A DNA stretch of 64,000 bases from Isoetes taiwanensis (lineage: Eukaryota > Streptophyta > Lycopodiopsida > Isoetales > Isoetaceae): NCBI GenBank assembly GCA_021234155.1, contig JAJEKV010000002.1:28177066-28241065 (forward strand), given 5' to 3'. The position numbers were made by a program, and so were the translations under genes. The notes beneath the pieces were generated by a model. The model was not told the DNA's origin and did no database searches. It was given only the letters and a program-made list of their open reading frames with translations. Positions 36,301-49,000 of this stretch are shown here, in pieces (the first letter of the stretch is position 1; every line of letters starts with the position of its first letter).

Positions 36301-37036
36301 GTCCCAGCCTGCTAAGGTGGATATGTTGGTGTATATCTATCAAGAAGACAAAACACTCGTCTTCTTTCCCTTTATCGCCTCCAAGAGGCATGTGAGGACA
36401 GCTGAGCATAGTACACAAATCGGGTGGATCAACTTATCCCATTGGAACCTTTTCCCTTGACATGTTCAATTTTACCTCGCCTCGGGTCCCATGAGGGGGT
36501 GCTGTTGAAATCCCCACTCAAAATCCACCACCACATTCCGCCTCTCCAACCATTCACACATTTCCATCCACCTGCTTTTTCTCTTTCTTCGTGTGATAGT
36601 TGAAGCATAGATACTGATGATGCCTACCTGCTCATTTTCAATTCCAAAAAAAACTATCCGCCATCTACCCGAGGGATGTAAGAAGAAGTCTATTTTTTCA
36701 ACCCTTCCTGTGCAAATGCATATACCAATCTTGATACCATCTCACTGAGCCCATATAGAATCCCCATTTGGAAAAAAATCCAATTACCCGTGATTTGATG
36801 CTTCAAAGGAAGGAGCCTGTTTCCAAGTGTGAGGATTATACCGCTTTGATCTCCCTAATGGCAATTATTCTTTCTTTCCAAGAGGACCCTAATACCCCCA
36901 TATTCCAAGAAACAATCTCATTGGAATTTGAACTCTGGGTGACAGCCCAGTTCCCTTGGAGTGTAGACCTTTTTCTTTCCTTGTTGTAGTGTGTGGGAGA
37001 GGGGCACAAAGGACTGATCATTGATTCTAGGGGCAT
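33386..37036 (-). mobile_element. LINE remnant with endonuclease, RT and poly(A) tail
   Basis: Read on the minus strand, the ORF2 endonuclease begins near 36918 with EIVSWNMGVLGSSWKERI. Reverse transcriptase follows: MENEILGAVRSIAHGKSRGE near 35570, then VNGSPSPFFECKGIRQGCPL at about 35050-34990, the classic RT segment before the YADD box. A later stretch near 34300-34260 (LVKYWIGKTSLSGSPY) resembles the region before the zinc-binding domain. A T14 run at 33386-33399 on the + strand is the poly(A) tail of a minus-strand element, so the whole ORF2 to tail order is coherent. Many stops and frameshifts make it inactive. I found no confident ORF1 or target-site duplication. Confidence 0.75.
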
Positions 37037-37194
37037 ATTTTCTTCCCCTCAAAGATCTCCCCTCATCATCTCCAAAAATTTTCTCCAGTACCAAACGAGA
37101 TGAAGGATCCTTCAGTTCCTTTAACTCAAGTAGCCGGTGTCTTGAAAACCCCTGTGATTCTACACACCTTCTCTCGCTACTAATTCTTGGCCAA

Positions 37195-37510
37195 GAGGAC
37201 TTATAGGATTCCATGATTTGTTCATGAAGTTCCCCGCCAACTGGAGTTACAGTTGACTCCGCTTGGGCTTATAGGTCTACTACTATGAATAGAGTCACAT
37301 CGGCCTTGGGGCTGGGCAAGCCTTGATTGCTTCTGGCCTTTGATCCTTGGGTCAGCCGTCTGAGGTTCCCCGGCCAAAAGGGGCTTATAGGTCCCCCGAC
37401 TGCTTACAAAGCCCCCGCCAATCGATCCAATTCCCCACCACCGGACTTATAGGTCTACTTCTGTGAATAGAGCCGGGCCTTGGCCTTGGGACAAGCCATT
37501 GGCTGCACCA
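37195..37510 (+). repeat. Recurring CTTATAGG blocks
   Basis: The word CTTATAGG occurs at about 37199, 37268, 37385 and 37446. Two copies extend to CTTATAGGTCTACT followed by TGTGAATAGAG-like and GGCCTTGGxxxTGGGxCAAGCC sequence, so blocks of 60-120 bp are partly duplicated. This lies just 5' of the minus-strand LINE and may be part of its 5' end. Confidence 0.5.
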
Positions 37511-38478
37511 CCCCGACCATTTAGGTGTGGGGCCGAGGCTCCAATTGAGCTGAAGCCCTTAAGGGAGCAACTGTGCAACACCTTCCATCTTCGATATCCA
37601 GAGTGGTGTTTATGCTCAAACTCCCCTATGCCTTTGGGAAATAGCCCTTAATAGGGCGGGAATCATTAGCACAACTGTTGGGGATACCAAAGGGGACCCT
37701 TGCTTAGCCGGGTTCCCTTCTCTTTTGTATTCACGATTCCTTGAAGAGGATGAATAGTTTATTGGTGTCAAAGGTTCTCTTATCGTGAGGGCTTTGCTGT
37801 GAGTTTTGTCTATGACTTCTTTGCCTTTAGTCAGTTTGATTATTTAACACCTTCACCTTAGAGGAGTCCTCCCCTCGAATCAACGCTTTTTCTTCCACTG
37901 CCTTTTAATTTTTCCATACTTTTCCGGATTCTCTATTTTGCTTTTCTTTTCCTCTTCCTCTTCTCTCTCGATTCTTTGCCTTCTCCTTCTTCTTTTCACT
38001 ACATTTTTATTCTCGCTTCCATTCTTCCCTATTTGGGAGGATCCGCATTTCTTTCCTTCGCTTTTCCAAGATCTGTGCTCCTAGTAAGGTCCCTCCGCAC
38101 CATTGCATACCCTCCTCCATGCAATCTTTTAAGTTATTAGAGCCGAAAGTATGGCTAAAACCCCTCGCCATGCTAGTTTCTCTCACGTTTTGGGATTACC
38201 AAATAATCCACAAAGTTGGATAAAGAGATCGTGGATCTGCTTAAGGAGATCAATCTGCGCCTATACCTCGGCCTTATCCCCGAGCAATTTCCCAGCCTTA
38301 TAATATTCCCCTCGCTTGGCCGGAAGAGTTAGCAGGACTGCTCATATTCCCAATACATGGGGTTTAGTTCTCTGTATAAAGTCCAAGCCGTGGAAAGTTC
38401 CTAAAGTTTTGGGATCAAAAGATGGGTACCATTTTGGAAAAGAATTGAGTATTGGGCTTGATATGGTTCCCTGCTTAA
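37511..38478. other. Unassigned DNA
   Basis: Includes a pyrimidine-rich stretch near 37900-38040. No gene recognised. Confidence 0.4.
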
Positions 38479-38502
38479 GGAATAGAATAGAATAGAATAG
38501 TT
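38479..38502 (-). repeat. (GAATA)n microsatellite, likely retroelement tail
   Basis: About four units of GAATA are followed on the + strand by TTTTTAACGCCCAATTTAAG. Read on the minus strand, that is TTGGGCGTTAAAAA followed by (CTATT)n, which looks like the 3' end of a retrotransposed element lying to the right. Confidence 0.6.
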
Positions 38503-40090
38503 TTTAACGCCCAATTTAAGACCAATAGGTCATGGGACCCATATACAATGGGCTAGTACACCATTACTACTAGGGGATTAAAAAAAACCCTCAGCCAAGA
38601 AGAGTGGTTGTTTGACATTTTCCACATTCAATCATAAAAATGGAAATCTATTTTAATATATGCTATTGATAGCGCACTCGCTCCATCCTCTCAATTTCCT
38701 TTAATATAATCGTGAATCCTAATTCCCTTCATGACCTAATGCATCCTATCAAACCTCGTGTCTTAAGAAATTTTAGTTTATATTTTCAATCAGCCGTGAT
38801 TCCCAAGTGGTTTACCAACAAAAGTCGACTTTCTCCGCCGCCAAGTCTTCGCACATCTTCTTGCACCCCATTTGCATATTCCAAGATCCTGGGCCACCGC
38901 CTTTCCTCGCTTGAAGTGTTCCTAATTCTCGACCCACCGGTGTTCACCATGTCCTGATGGAGGTGTATGGTTCCCAAAGTTACAAAGTCTTGCACCTTCT
39001 CTCCTTTCTCAATGGCGCCAAATGACTAGTGATTTAATTTGATCGTGAGTCCTTTTTGCTCAGTGGCACGGATTAAACTTAGCTCTCCCGTAATCTCTGC
39101 TTTCCAATATTCCCTGCCAATATCCCCCATCTATCCCCTCATGGTCCCTTTTCCCTTTGGGTCCGCCTCTATTTTGCACATTTCCCAAGGTCCTGGGTCC
39201 TAACCGGCCCCAATCAAGTATATTCCCCACATTCTTATCCCCGCTCCTGCCTTAGAAACCTAATTTTTATTTTATTTTCCAATCTTCTTCTAGTTACCAC
39301 CCACCCGGACACAACTAATCAGAACCCCCTACTACTATCTTATCAGTTTACCCAAGAACAATGGCCATGAAAGATAAATGCCAAAGACTAGCGCTATTAC
39401 CTACAAACTCCCCCAACCAAGATTCCGTATGCTAATGCATTGAGGAATCCACGAGAAAAATCGAGTAAACAATTTTGAGGGGAAGAATCGCATTATACAC
39501 TGTGGCTTTCCCATAGCTGGAGCACTATCGCCTTCTAGCCATCTATACAAGAGAATCTCTCCCCTCGGATCAAAATCTTGGAAGTACTTCATGGTTTAGG
39601 TAGAGAAGGCGCCGTTTCTCCGCCTTCTCTCAAGGCCTTCCCGCCTATCTCTACTGTGGATTTCATCCTCAACCCGTAGATTAAATAGGATAGAATTTGT
39701 CTATTAAGTGCATACATTTTCTTTTGATATAGAACAATCTATACTACTTTTAAGGAAAATGCGTTTATTGTTCCTCATCTAAACATATATAATTCTATCT
39801 GACGATGCCTTTGGTATATTCTATTGATTCCCGCCACGTATTCCTGGGAAAATAGGAACGTAAAATGCCGTAGAGAAAAAATGGTTGGAGGAAAAAACAT
39901 GTATGCAGGTCGGGGTTTCACGCTTGTCTCTCTCGAAGCTACTCTCAAGGCATAATGATCTTGCTCGGCTTTGGCCGCTTCTCCCTCGCTTCCTCAGCTC
40001 TTGGTCAGATACGATCCTGCAAGCAGGTTGGCCCCGATTTTTCCATCCATTCTTTTTTGGTATAAATCCATCAAGCCACGAAAAGCTCCT
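38503..40090. other. Unassigned repeat-derived DNA
   Basis: Possibly the body of the minus-strand element whose tail is at 38.48 kb. No domain was recognised in either strand; minus-strand frames at 38786-38995 and 39401-39592 are open but unassigned. Confidence 0.35.
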
Positions 40091-40180
40091 TTGGGGCAGA
40101 TGAAACCAGGTATTCCCAAGCCGTGGAGGTCTTAAACAGATGAAACTAGGGTACCCTGTGCTTGGGTATGGAGGTCTGGT
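40091..40180 (+). repeat. Imperfect 41-bp tandem duplication
   Basis: CAGATGAAACCAGGTATTCC with AAGCCGTGGAGGTCTT is followed directly by CAGATGAAACTAGGGTACCC with TGGGTATGGAGGTCT. The two copies are adjacent and diverged. Confidence 0.6.
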
Positions 40181-40433
40181 CCTTCCAAGCTATGGGTTCG
40201 CTCTATTTTCTCTCGCGATTTCATTGCCGTAGAGTATGTGATGCGCTTTCCAACGGGCCAAGCTTCTCGCTTTTACAAATAAATAACTTCCACTATTCCG
40301 CAATCAAGCTAAAGTTGAGAAGCCGCTACCTGATCTAGTTGTGGTATTAGCTTAACGCATCCTTCTTATTTTGTTTCTTGATTAAAGGTCCTGGGCTTAT
40401 AATGCCTTTTGCATGTGTTATGCTTTGTTGCAG

Positions 40434-40591
40434 CTGCCTCATACACGGATTCGCTTCCATCAAACACAAATGCAATAAGTTTGGAGCATGGCCATGAGAT
40501 TGTCTCAATCTCTGATGTAAGAAAGAGGAAGCGTACTACACAAAGTAGGTATCTTACCTTAGAACCTCTTGATCGCAGCAAGGAGGCATGA
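40434..40591 (+). CDS. Candidate orphan exon, unknown protein
   Basis: The acceptor ATGCTTTGTTGCAG precedes an open frame with codon-like composition: SYTDSLPSNTNAISLEHGHE, then SISDVRKRKRTTQSRYLTLE and PLDRSKEA before a TGA. GAGAG|GTAATC just after the stop looks like a donor. The basic RKRKR block could be a nuclear signal. No neighbouring exon was found, so this may be a stray or captured exon. I do not recognise the protein. Confidence 0.3.
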
Positions 40592-43500
40592 GAGGTAATC
40601 TATTAAGATAATTAACCTTTAATCACAGCTCTTCCAATGCATTCTAAAATGGAGTTGATAAAATATCATCATTATTCCGGATAGCTAATCACCGAGATTT
40701 AGATTAAATTGGCTTATAGTATCGAATCAGTAAAACCTATATTTTTCTTTCCAAACGCGCATTTGTAAACATGAATATTTGTTTATTCCTTCCTCTATTG
40801 TTTCTATGTGATATATCCATATACCTGAGTAGTGCTGCTTTTATCCTTTTCCTAATATTAAAGGGATGCAATATACAGTAGCAAAGTGGCCTGTTGGGCT
40901 ACAATGAGATGTCAACTTCCAATTGTATCAGTGGGTGGAAGTGATTTAACTCTGTTATTTCCTGGAGAGTGCCTCATTCTAGATATTTGGAAGATGAATC
41001 ATAAAAAGATGTTATAGCCATCGAAATTTTGCTGAGTATGAACCTGCGGAATGCGGATGCTGTAGTTTTGTGCCTTATCAGTTGTTTGCCTTCTTCCAGC
41101 TAATAATTCTCATAGATATGTTTCATGGATTCAAAAAGTTCCAGCAGCACATGCTGTTGGTGCGATACCGCTAGCCGCGCAACTCAAAAGCAAAAGAAAG
41201 CATTTTACCTATCAATATTGATGTCTACGCTATCTCTCTCAAGTATGGCCCATGAAGGATTACCCGCTCTCTTCAAATGAATGGATATATGGCTTCATCC
41301 AATTGTTGGTGAATCAAGAAATGAATGCCCTAAACCCAAAGGCTTCAACATCAAATTTCAATCTGCAGGCACTCTTCTTGAAATAAACCTTTAATACCCT
41401 GCACGAGCTGGAAGATGCATTTTGCTACTTATTGAGTTCGAATGACATGAGCGGGTTTATGTGTTTATCAGCAACTCCAAAATGTTCATCATGTACATTT
41501 TTGCACTGTATTAAAAATAAAAGCGTGAAGCATCGAGATCGATTTGTATGGCAAGTCACAGCTTCTCGTGATTATTTTCTACATAATTTTACAAATGATA
41601 TATCCAGATATATTGTCTTTTTACAAATGATATATCCAAATATATTGTTCTTTATCAATTTCCTCACGCTTCCTATAAATTTATGGTGAGTTTCTCCAGT
41701 TAGAATTTGTAGAATGGTAAATAAAGTAAATTGCATTTTTATTCTAATATTCTATAAGCAGCCTCAATTTCTACAAATCATGTGAGTTGTTTTGAGCTTC
41801 TATTTTCTTTAGGTATATCACCCATGTTTGAGCAAAGAAGTCAAGCACCTAAGTAATAAGCAAATACTACCTGCAGCTTACTGCCAAATTTTGGATTCCT
41901 TCTATGGAGTTTAATGTAATCTACCATGCAAAACATCATTGTAAAGTCAAGTCCTCAAAAAAAAAAAAAGGAAAACTTATGGTTTTGCTTTTTACCATAA
42001 AAAAAGTTCTGAAAAATTTTTGATTTCAAGTAGATTGCAGTGTCTCTCAAAATTTGTCACACATGAGACCGCTATTTAATTTGGAATTCAAAAATAGGAA
42101 TGCCATTATTGATAAAATTGTATTACCACATTTTGCATATATACTAGCATAAATGTAAAGATTTCAATTTGATTCCTAATTTATCAACAGAAAAAAGGCT
42201 AAAATTTATTTATCTCTAAACTTGCAAATCAACTATGCAAATTGGTCTTTTAACATTCAAAGTCTATATGCCAAGGCTTGCACACATGAGTTAAGGGACA
42301 ATGCAAAAGCTTTAAGCCAAGAATGATTAGGAGTAGGTAGCAGGGGAAGATGTAAAAGTTTTCTAGTTAAATAATTATATAATTTTGATTACTTCATCCA
42401 TGTTCAAGACATTTTACAGCAAAAATCCGGAGGGACTACCTGGTGTAATTTCGCACAAAATCATATGTCGCCCCGATGCAAAACAAATGGCAGCGTGCAG
42501 GTCTAACTCATGCCTGCTCTTTTGCAACGCAAGATGTCCAGACTATGACCATTCCATCAGCATAAAACTTCGCAATTGGTTGATAGGTTAGACAGCCTGC
42601 GCCGCAAGGCCGCCAGCGCGCGGTAAATTCCTTTGTATCAATAACCCACTTCTATTCATTCTTTTGCTTCTAAAATGGATTCCTCTCTATTAAAGATTTG
42701 GCCCAAGCCCTGCCGTAAGCAATGATGTTTTGGAGCCGATCTTGACAAGTTACAAATGTCAGTCCCCAAGTCATATTTCGTGGTAAAAACATTCAAAAGT
42801 TTTGGTTATATTAATGCCACTCTGGTCCCAAAGTAACATCATTTATTGTTTATGTGCAACTCTAAGTTTGTATGGACAGGCCCTAAATCCTGCTTAAATG
42901 TATCTTGACATACTTTGTATTTTAACTCCGGCTGCATGTGCTCTGCACTTACGAGATCCGGACAAGTAAATCACTCTTCAAGCTTAGAAATGTAAGATCC
43001 TTCAAGAATATGAATTGCAACTTATTTTAAGATACGCCACTTGACATGTGTGGTAATTCTTGATGATGATGTAGGCTACTTGCCTAGGAATTGAATCTAC
43101 CTAATCTTTTGTGTAGGTAGCATATCTAGATCTTGAGCTTTTCAATTTGTGCTTAGCAGAAATAAATCTTGTGCATGAGATTTCCAAATCCTGTTGAGAT
43201 AAATGGAGATGAGAGTCATGTACATTTGTGAGTAAACCACCATCATATATAATTTAACCTATGGTCGAAACTCAATGCCTTCTAAAAATAAAAATTTTGT
43301 TTACTGTGAGCTGTGAGCACATCGAAGATATGACCATAAAAATGAAAACATAGTATGAAAGTGAGCCTCTATTCTTGGAGGTTACTACCCGAGTAGATTT
43401 ATATACGGTCCATCCTTTCTAAGACCTCTTCGAAAGTGAGACATCGCTTATTATGGTACTAGAACTGCATCAAATTAGGCTTTGTTCGTTTGCTTTACCT

Positions 43501-44467
43501 TTTATTTGTGGATTAATCTTCATGTGGAGTATTTCTATGGTATGAATATCATGTTAGTACATATTATAAAATGCTTTTTTGACATGCAAGAATGCCCTTT
43601 CATGATATTTTTATTACATCAATTGGTTTATGATGATATTTAACCATGCCTTTTGTTCAATGAAGTTTGCATGATCATATTCAATGCTCTGCGAATGTAG
43701 CTCATGCATGACCATATTGCAGCAGCATATTTATTTTGAATCCTCTTTGCATTTTGTCTTCGCCCCCACAACAAACATATGTCTATGCCCCCACAACAGA
43801 CATACCACATACAAATGGACTATAGAAATTTTCCATGTGACCTTGATATTTGGCCTTATACACTAGCAGTTTTCATAGTAGCGAACAACGTTTGTGCAAG
43901 GAAACTTTGTGCAATGGCTTGCTATATGAAAATGGTTACATAAGACGTTCAAGGTAAAATACATTGGCTTTGGCATCGTATTTTTAATGGGTTCATGTTG
44001 AAGGTCAAGATCGATCCTATAAACGTATAATGAAGGAATAGGGGGAGGTGATATTGGACCTAGTTATACTTCCATTGTAGAAAGTTAATTTCAAGGAATT
44101 TTTTCATTAATGATTGCCTCATTCATTCAACACTCAAATGCTTCTTCCTGCATACTATGCATGTCTAGTGTTAGAAGCTCCAACATTCATGAGCATTTTA
44201 TATCTTGTGACTTTATTTGTACATGCAAACCAACAATACGTATACAGTACAACTCAACGAATAATCGAATAAGACAAAAAAATATTATATCTTCAAGATA
44301 ATAGATTTCTTTTATTTTATTTTTAACATCCATATAACTTTAATGCCTTATAATCCTGGATCCTGGTAAGTTTTTTTAAACAACCAATCTAAATACCTAA
44401 CAACTTTGACCTTCTAAGTGCTTTTGACTTTGACTTTGGACTTATGGTGTGCCTTTTGCTAGTTCCC
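40592..44467. other. Unassigned DNA with small duplications
   Basis: No gene supported. Notable are a 32-bp tandem duplication at 41589-41653 (TTACAAATGATATATCCAGA), an A13 run at 41957-41969 that could be a retroelement tail, and a 25-bp duplication (GCCCCCACAACAAACATATG) at 43762-43811. Confidence 0.45.
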
Positions 44468-44563
44468 ATTTTTCTTTTCCCTTTCCCTTTTCCTTTTCCT
44501 TTTCCTTTTCCTTTTCCTTTTCCTTTTCCTTTTCCTTTTCCTTTTCCTTTTCCTTTTCCCTTT
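44468..44563 (+). repeat. (TTTTCC)n microsatellite
   Basis: About 15 nearly perfect copies of a TTTTCC hexamer, flanked by slightly diverged CCCTTT units. The apparent minus-strand Lys-Arg repeat frame is an artefact of it. Confidence 0.9.
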
Positions 44564-45188
44564 AAATATCAAATCATAACAAATCAGGTAGTGTGAAGTC
44601 GTGTAACAAATCTCGGCTTTCTGATGCAATCCTATGATCTGAGCCATCCAAATTTTGGATTTGATTCATATTTAAAAACAGGATGCTAATGCATCAAGGG
44701 GTTGCCCATTGGATAATGCAAGCAAGTATTTCATTAAAATAAATATTGAATAAAATATGACTTTGACCCATGGAATGCAATTGTTGGTTATGAAATACAC
44801 TCTATACATGAAACATGTAGATGTTGTGAGACAGGTATGGTATTGTATTAGAAATATGGAAACTGCACTTATATTACTTAAGCAGTGTTGCATCCAATTT
44901 CATTTGTTTAGTTAATAAGCAATTTAATAATGTTCTTTAGTAGACTCAATATGAAGTGGCATTCACCAAATAGGAAAATGCTGTATGGTTACGAGGATCA
45001 ATGTTTTACAATGCTCTAGGAATATGAGTGTTTTAGCTCCCAGTGGGTGTACAAAATATTCCATTCTCGAGGTTTGTTATGTTGGTTGTTTGGTATTGTA
45101 AAAATGGGATCCCTTTTTAGTAACTGTGGTAATTTTATGCTACTAAGCAAGTAGCATGGTTTTGTAATAGAGATTTAAGAACTTGTAA
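44564..45188. other. Unassigned AT-rich DNA
   Basis: No coding or RNA feature recognised. Confidence 0.4.
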
Positions 45189-45660
45189 TAGAATATGAAT
45201 GTGAATTAGAATAGAATAGAAGTGTATGAAATGAATAGAATAGAATAGAATATAGTAGAATAGAATAGAATAGAATAGAATAGAATAGAATAGAATAGAT
45301 TCTTTTATCACTCCACGGAGACTAATTCTGTATATGGGATCCAAATAAAAAGAGATGCCAAGCCGTGACACCGTCTATGATTAAAACCCACGCCCCTGGC
45401 GCGGGTTTCGAAAGGAAAACCTTTAGTGAATATGTTTGATCGTTGTACACCAGTGTAGAACATCAATTCTGTTAACCGAGTCCTGCGGTATCCATAATCT
45501 CCCGGAGGTATGACCCCTAACAAGCCCACGGATCCTAAGCCTCCACCTTCATAAAGGGATATGGTATGCGTCAGGGCCTGAGAAACCCTCCAGATACGGC
45601 TCGCTTCTATAGAAACCCCTATGTATACACCGTGTTGGTGAAAAATACTACTCGATTCCA
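45189..45660 (-). mobile_element. Retroelement 3' end with (CTATT)n tail
   Basis: On the + strand an irregular then regular GAATA array at 45189-45299 is followed by GATTCTTTTATCACTCCACG. Read on the minus strand, a unique sequence, open for 117 codons from 45661 to 45308, runs into GTGATAAAAGAAT and then (CTATT)n, the arrangement of a LINE or SINE 3' end. The open frame (GLLGVIPPGDYGYRRTRLT) has no domain I know. It shares the tail type, not the body, with the 38.48 kb site. Confidence 0.45.
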
Positions 45661-45864
45661 TACTTTTGTTTAGCCGTCCAATCCTCTACTGACTCTACTC
45701 CTAACTTATTTTTACTACATATCACTAATGTAGCCTACCCTCTACCTTACATTTTACACTAGTTGTTGGATATAAATTGGGTGCTCTGTAAATGTCTTGG
45801 GCCTAAATGAAAAAGCTTGTATAAATATGCATAGTACTTTTATTAAGTGTCTCAATAAATCAAA

Positions 45865-46075
45865 AAGTCCTATCTATTGAATGGGCTAATTTATCAAAGG
45901 TTTCATTTATAGGTGGTTGTATTGTTTTAGAAGGAAGCACATGTGAGCAAAAATGAATGTTATTAATCAAAAGTCCGTCTTATTGAATGGTCAATTGATC
46001 AAAAGGTTTCCATTATAGGTGCTTGTATTGCTCTAGAAGGGGCTATATGTAGAGTTAAAAAATATGTTATTGTGC
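45865..46075 (+). repeat. Diverged tandem duplication of about 105 bp
   Basis: The block AAAAAGTCCTATCTATTGAA to AGCAAAAATGAATGTTATT is followed by a second copy, TCAAAAGTCCGTCTTATTGA to AAAAAATATGTTATT. Both share TTATAGGTGxTTGTATTG and TAGAAGG. Coding origin is unclear. Confidence 0.6.
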
Positions 46076-49000
46076 TTGATACTTCAAATAGTGGTGGCTT
46101 TATTGCTGCCAAATGTAATTGTGAAGCTCATGAAATTTGGGTGGAGCCAAGTATGATGAGAAATTACCGTGATTGCATGCTATAAACCACACAAACATCA
46201 TGCAATAGAACTGTGAATGACATAAGCAAGGTGGATATGGCATAAGCATCCGCTCTAATGCCTCAAATATTGTTGTTGAATGATGCTGCAAAGCTCAATA
46301 GAAAACATCAATTTGTTGATGTCCACGCGGCCATGCCATAACTCAAAGACCGACATGGACATGAATAATGTAATCACAGTTTAAAGTTTCAAATCGTAAT
46401 GTACTTCACAAATAGTACATCATCCTTCCAAAACCTCGTGATCAAGTTTAGGCTCAGTACATTTTGTCTCCTTAGCTTTGGTCCGTTATCGCGCGCCCAT
46501 CCCGCTGCAACCGCAATAATAAATCAGATGAGGTGCAGGTCCTTTCATCAGCCTTTATCCTATACACAGCTACGTAATCGCTATTGTAGAAACCTCAAAT
46601 TTATGTAATTTATGTATGTTAAAGACTTTCATAACCTTGTCAAAGTTTAGTTTTTCATGGACAAACCTACACTCTATATAAACTATGAAAGAATATAAAC
46701 CTCTGCCACTACAACTGTCCTCTAAATAACTTTCGCTTCTCTTTCTTTCAATTCCTCTTTTGTGCCATTTGAAGAAAATGAATAGACTCAATTTTCTTGT
46801 GTCATTTTGTTAGTATAGTGTATCATCCGCCGCTAATTTGCTAGAATTAGTAATTCCAAAGATTAATTTTCCCCTTATATACATGAGAAACCATATCCAG
46901 TGAACAAAAAATAGTATTAACCATTACTACTGCACCATACATGGTTATATTAAAAGAATAGCCTAAAGCACCTGAAATATGTATCATCTTATACGCTCAC
47001 CGCACTAACTCCTGGCAATCATGGCTCATGCTTCCTATGGGGAAAACATACAACTTTGGTGTTTCAAATTTTGAGATCACGAAGAAAGCCTAATAAGAGG
47101 CAGATATGCAGAGCAAAAGCAATTACCCATTATTTTGCTATTTCTACATTCTTATGCTTGAAATAAAAGGACCGGAATTTAACATTCGCTGTGAATTTAA
47201 CTTTTATTAATGCTAGTGGACTTGCCATAATAACCAATGAATTACTCAAATAATGCCCATTGAACTATAGTTGTACGAATAGTCCAGTATATAATCTTGA
47301 TCTCAGGTATAATCTTGACCAAAGTGCTATGACATCTCTCATGCACTGCAAAGACTAGCGCGGCATAAGGAAGGAACTGCTCATTGAGACAAATTACAAA
47401 GTTATCTTTCAAAGATAAACACTCCATTTATGAGGACACAAAAGTGCTAAATCTCTACCAAAATACTATTTGATGCCCCTAATGAAATGTGTTGCTATAT
47501 TTCACGATCACCAAGGAGGACACTTTCGTGATCTAGTGTCACCGACTCAACTTCTTTGCCTACTTACCAGATAAAGTATATAGTTGGATCTTTATAATCA
47601 ATTTGAGAATAAATGGAAGAATGAACTCATATCAAAATTTTATATTTGCAAGTACAAAAATTTATCCCATGGGCGATTATTTTTGATAATCATGCAAACT
47701 CCGATTCTCGTGATACAACCAACTTCCGACTCAAGAAAGCATCTCGAACTATGGGTTCTGCTTAAAGCTGCCTTTGATACGTACCCATATTTGGGGCTGC
47801 ACACCGCATACATGTTTCTACCCATAATTACATGCAAAATGTGTGGGTTCCATGTTATGGTCCGCACGCGGAACTAATTTTTAGAAAGTTTCATTGTTTT
47901 AGACAAATGCTGCCTCGTGTTACCACGGTCCTTAGGTGTTTTTTCTCTTTAACACTTTCAAGAAGCTACTAATATTCTATGCACCGAGTTTTAAGTCTAA
48001 ATTTAGTCGGTCTCCTCCTACTCTGAGGTTTTGGATGAAAGAAATCCCACCAAGATCATAGAGTCGCCGTAAGCAGGAAATGCAAATCACAACATTGCAA
48101 GAGCCTCAACTACCTGGAAATAATGCCAAACTAAAGAAAGAGTATTCATGCAAGAGTTGGAGGAGTGACAAAAAGTCCACCCGGCACCATCCCTTGCCGG
48201 CGGTTCCTCGCGTCAATTGGTACTTCCTCAGAGCTACCAACCTCCGCCATAGAAGTGGCATACCTGCTGGCAGCCAAGTCCTGTTTCTCCTTGAGAACCT
48301 TTTGAAGGATGCTCATTGCTTTTATTTATCCCATTCGGATCGCTACGTATCGTGATCCGCCATAAAGGTAATATCCACACTTCACATTCCGGGGCTTACG
48401 CTTATACATTATGAAGTTTACCCTTTGGCGCTTCTGTTTCTTCGTATTAGCTTGAATTGTCATGTTCTATCTCGTGATTAATACGCCAATACTCTTTTTA
48501 AGTAAGCAAACATCCTACATGGTGCAGTGGGCTCAAATAAAGATCATCCTACACAATTACTTTAAATGGCAGCTTAGCTCAAGAGTGACTGTAATGTTTA
48601 TGTTGTATTGTAAATTCAATATCATGAGCTATATTTTAAAAAAGATGGATTTATGACATGCATTTAAATCAAAGACGCTATTATCTACTATGTCCATCTT
48701 CTCGATTTCTAAAGAATGATGATGATGGTGTATTCCCTATTTTGCTCTTACACACACAGTATCACCATCTATATTGTTCAACCAGAAGCATTTATATTTT
48801 CAGGAATTCAGTCATGATATGCATTATTTTGTACAATAACTAATAAACTACCTTAAATTGGCTCCCACAGAGGGCTACAAATGTCATATACAGCAGAGGG
48901 ATACGACAAAAAATATAAAGTTCCAAATCAAACCTCTCCTCAATTTAGTGTATATAATTTAAATAGAAAGTGTGGTTTTAAGATTGACTTCATCGGATGT

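Noticed and set aside
44459-44647. Lys-Arg repeat protein on the minus strand
   Set aside because: Pure translation of the TTTTCC hexamer microsatellite.
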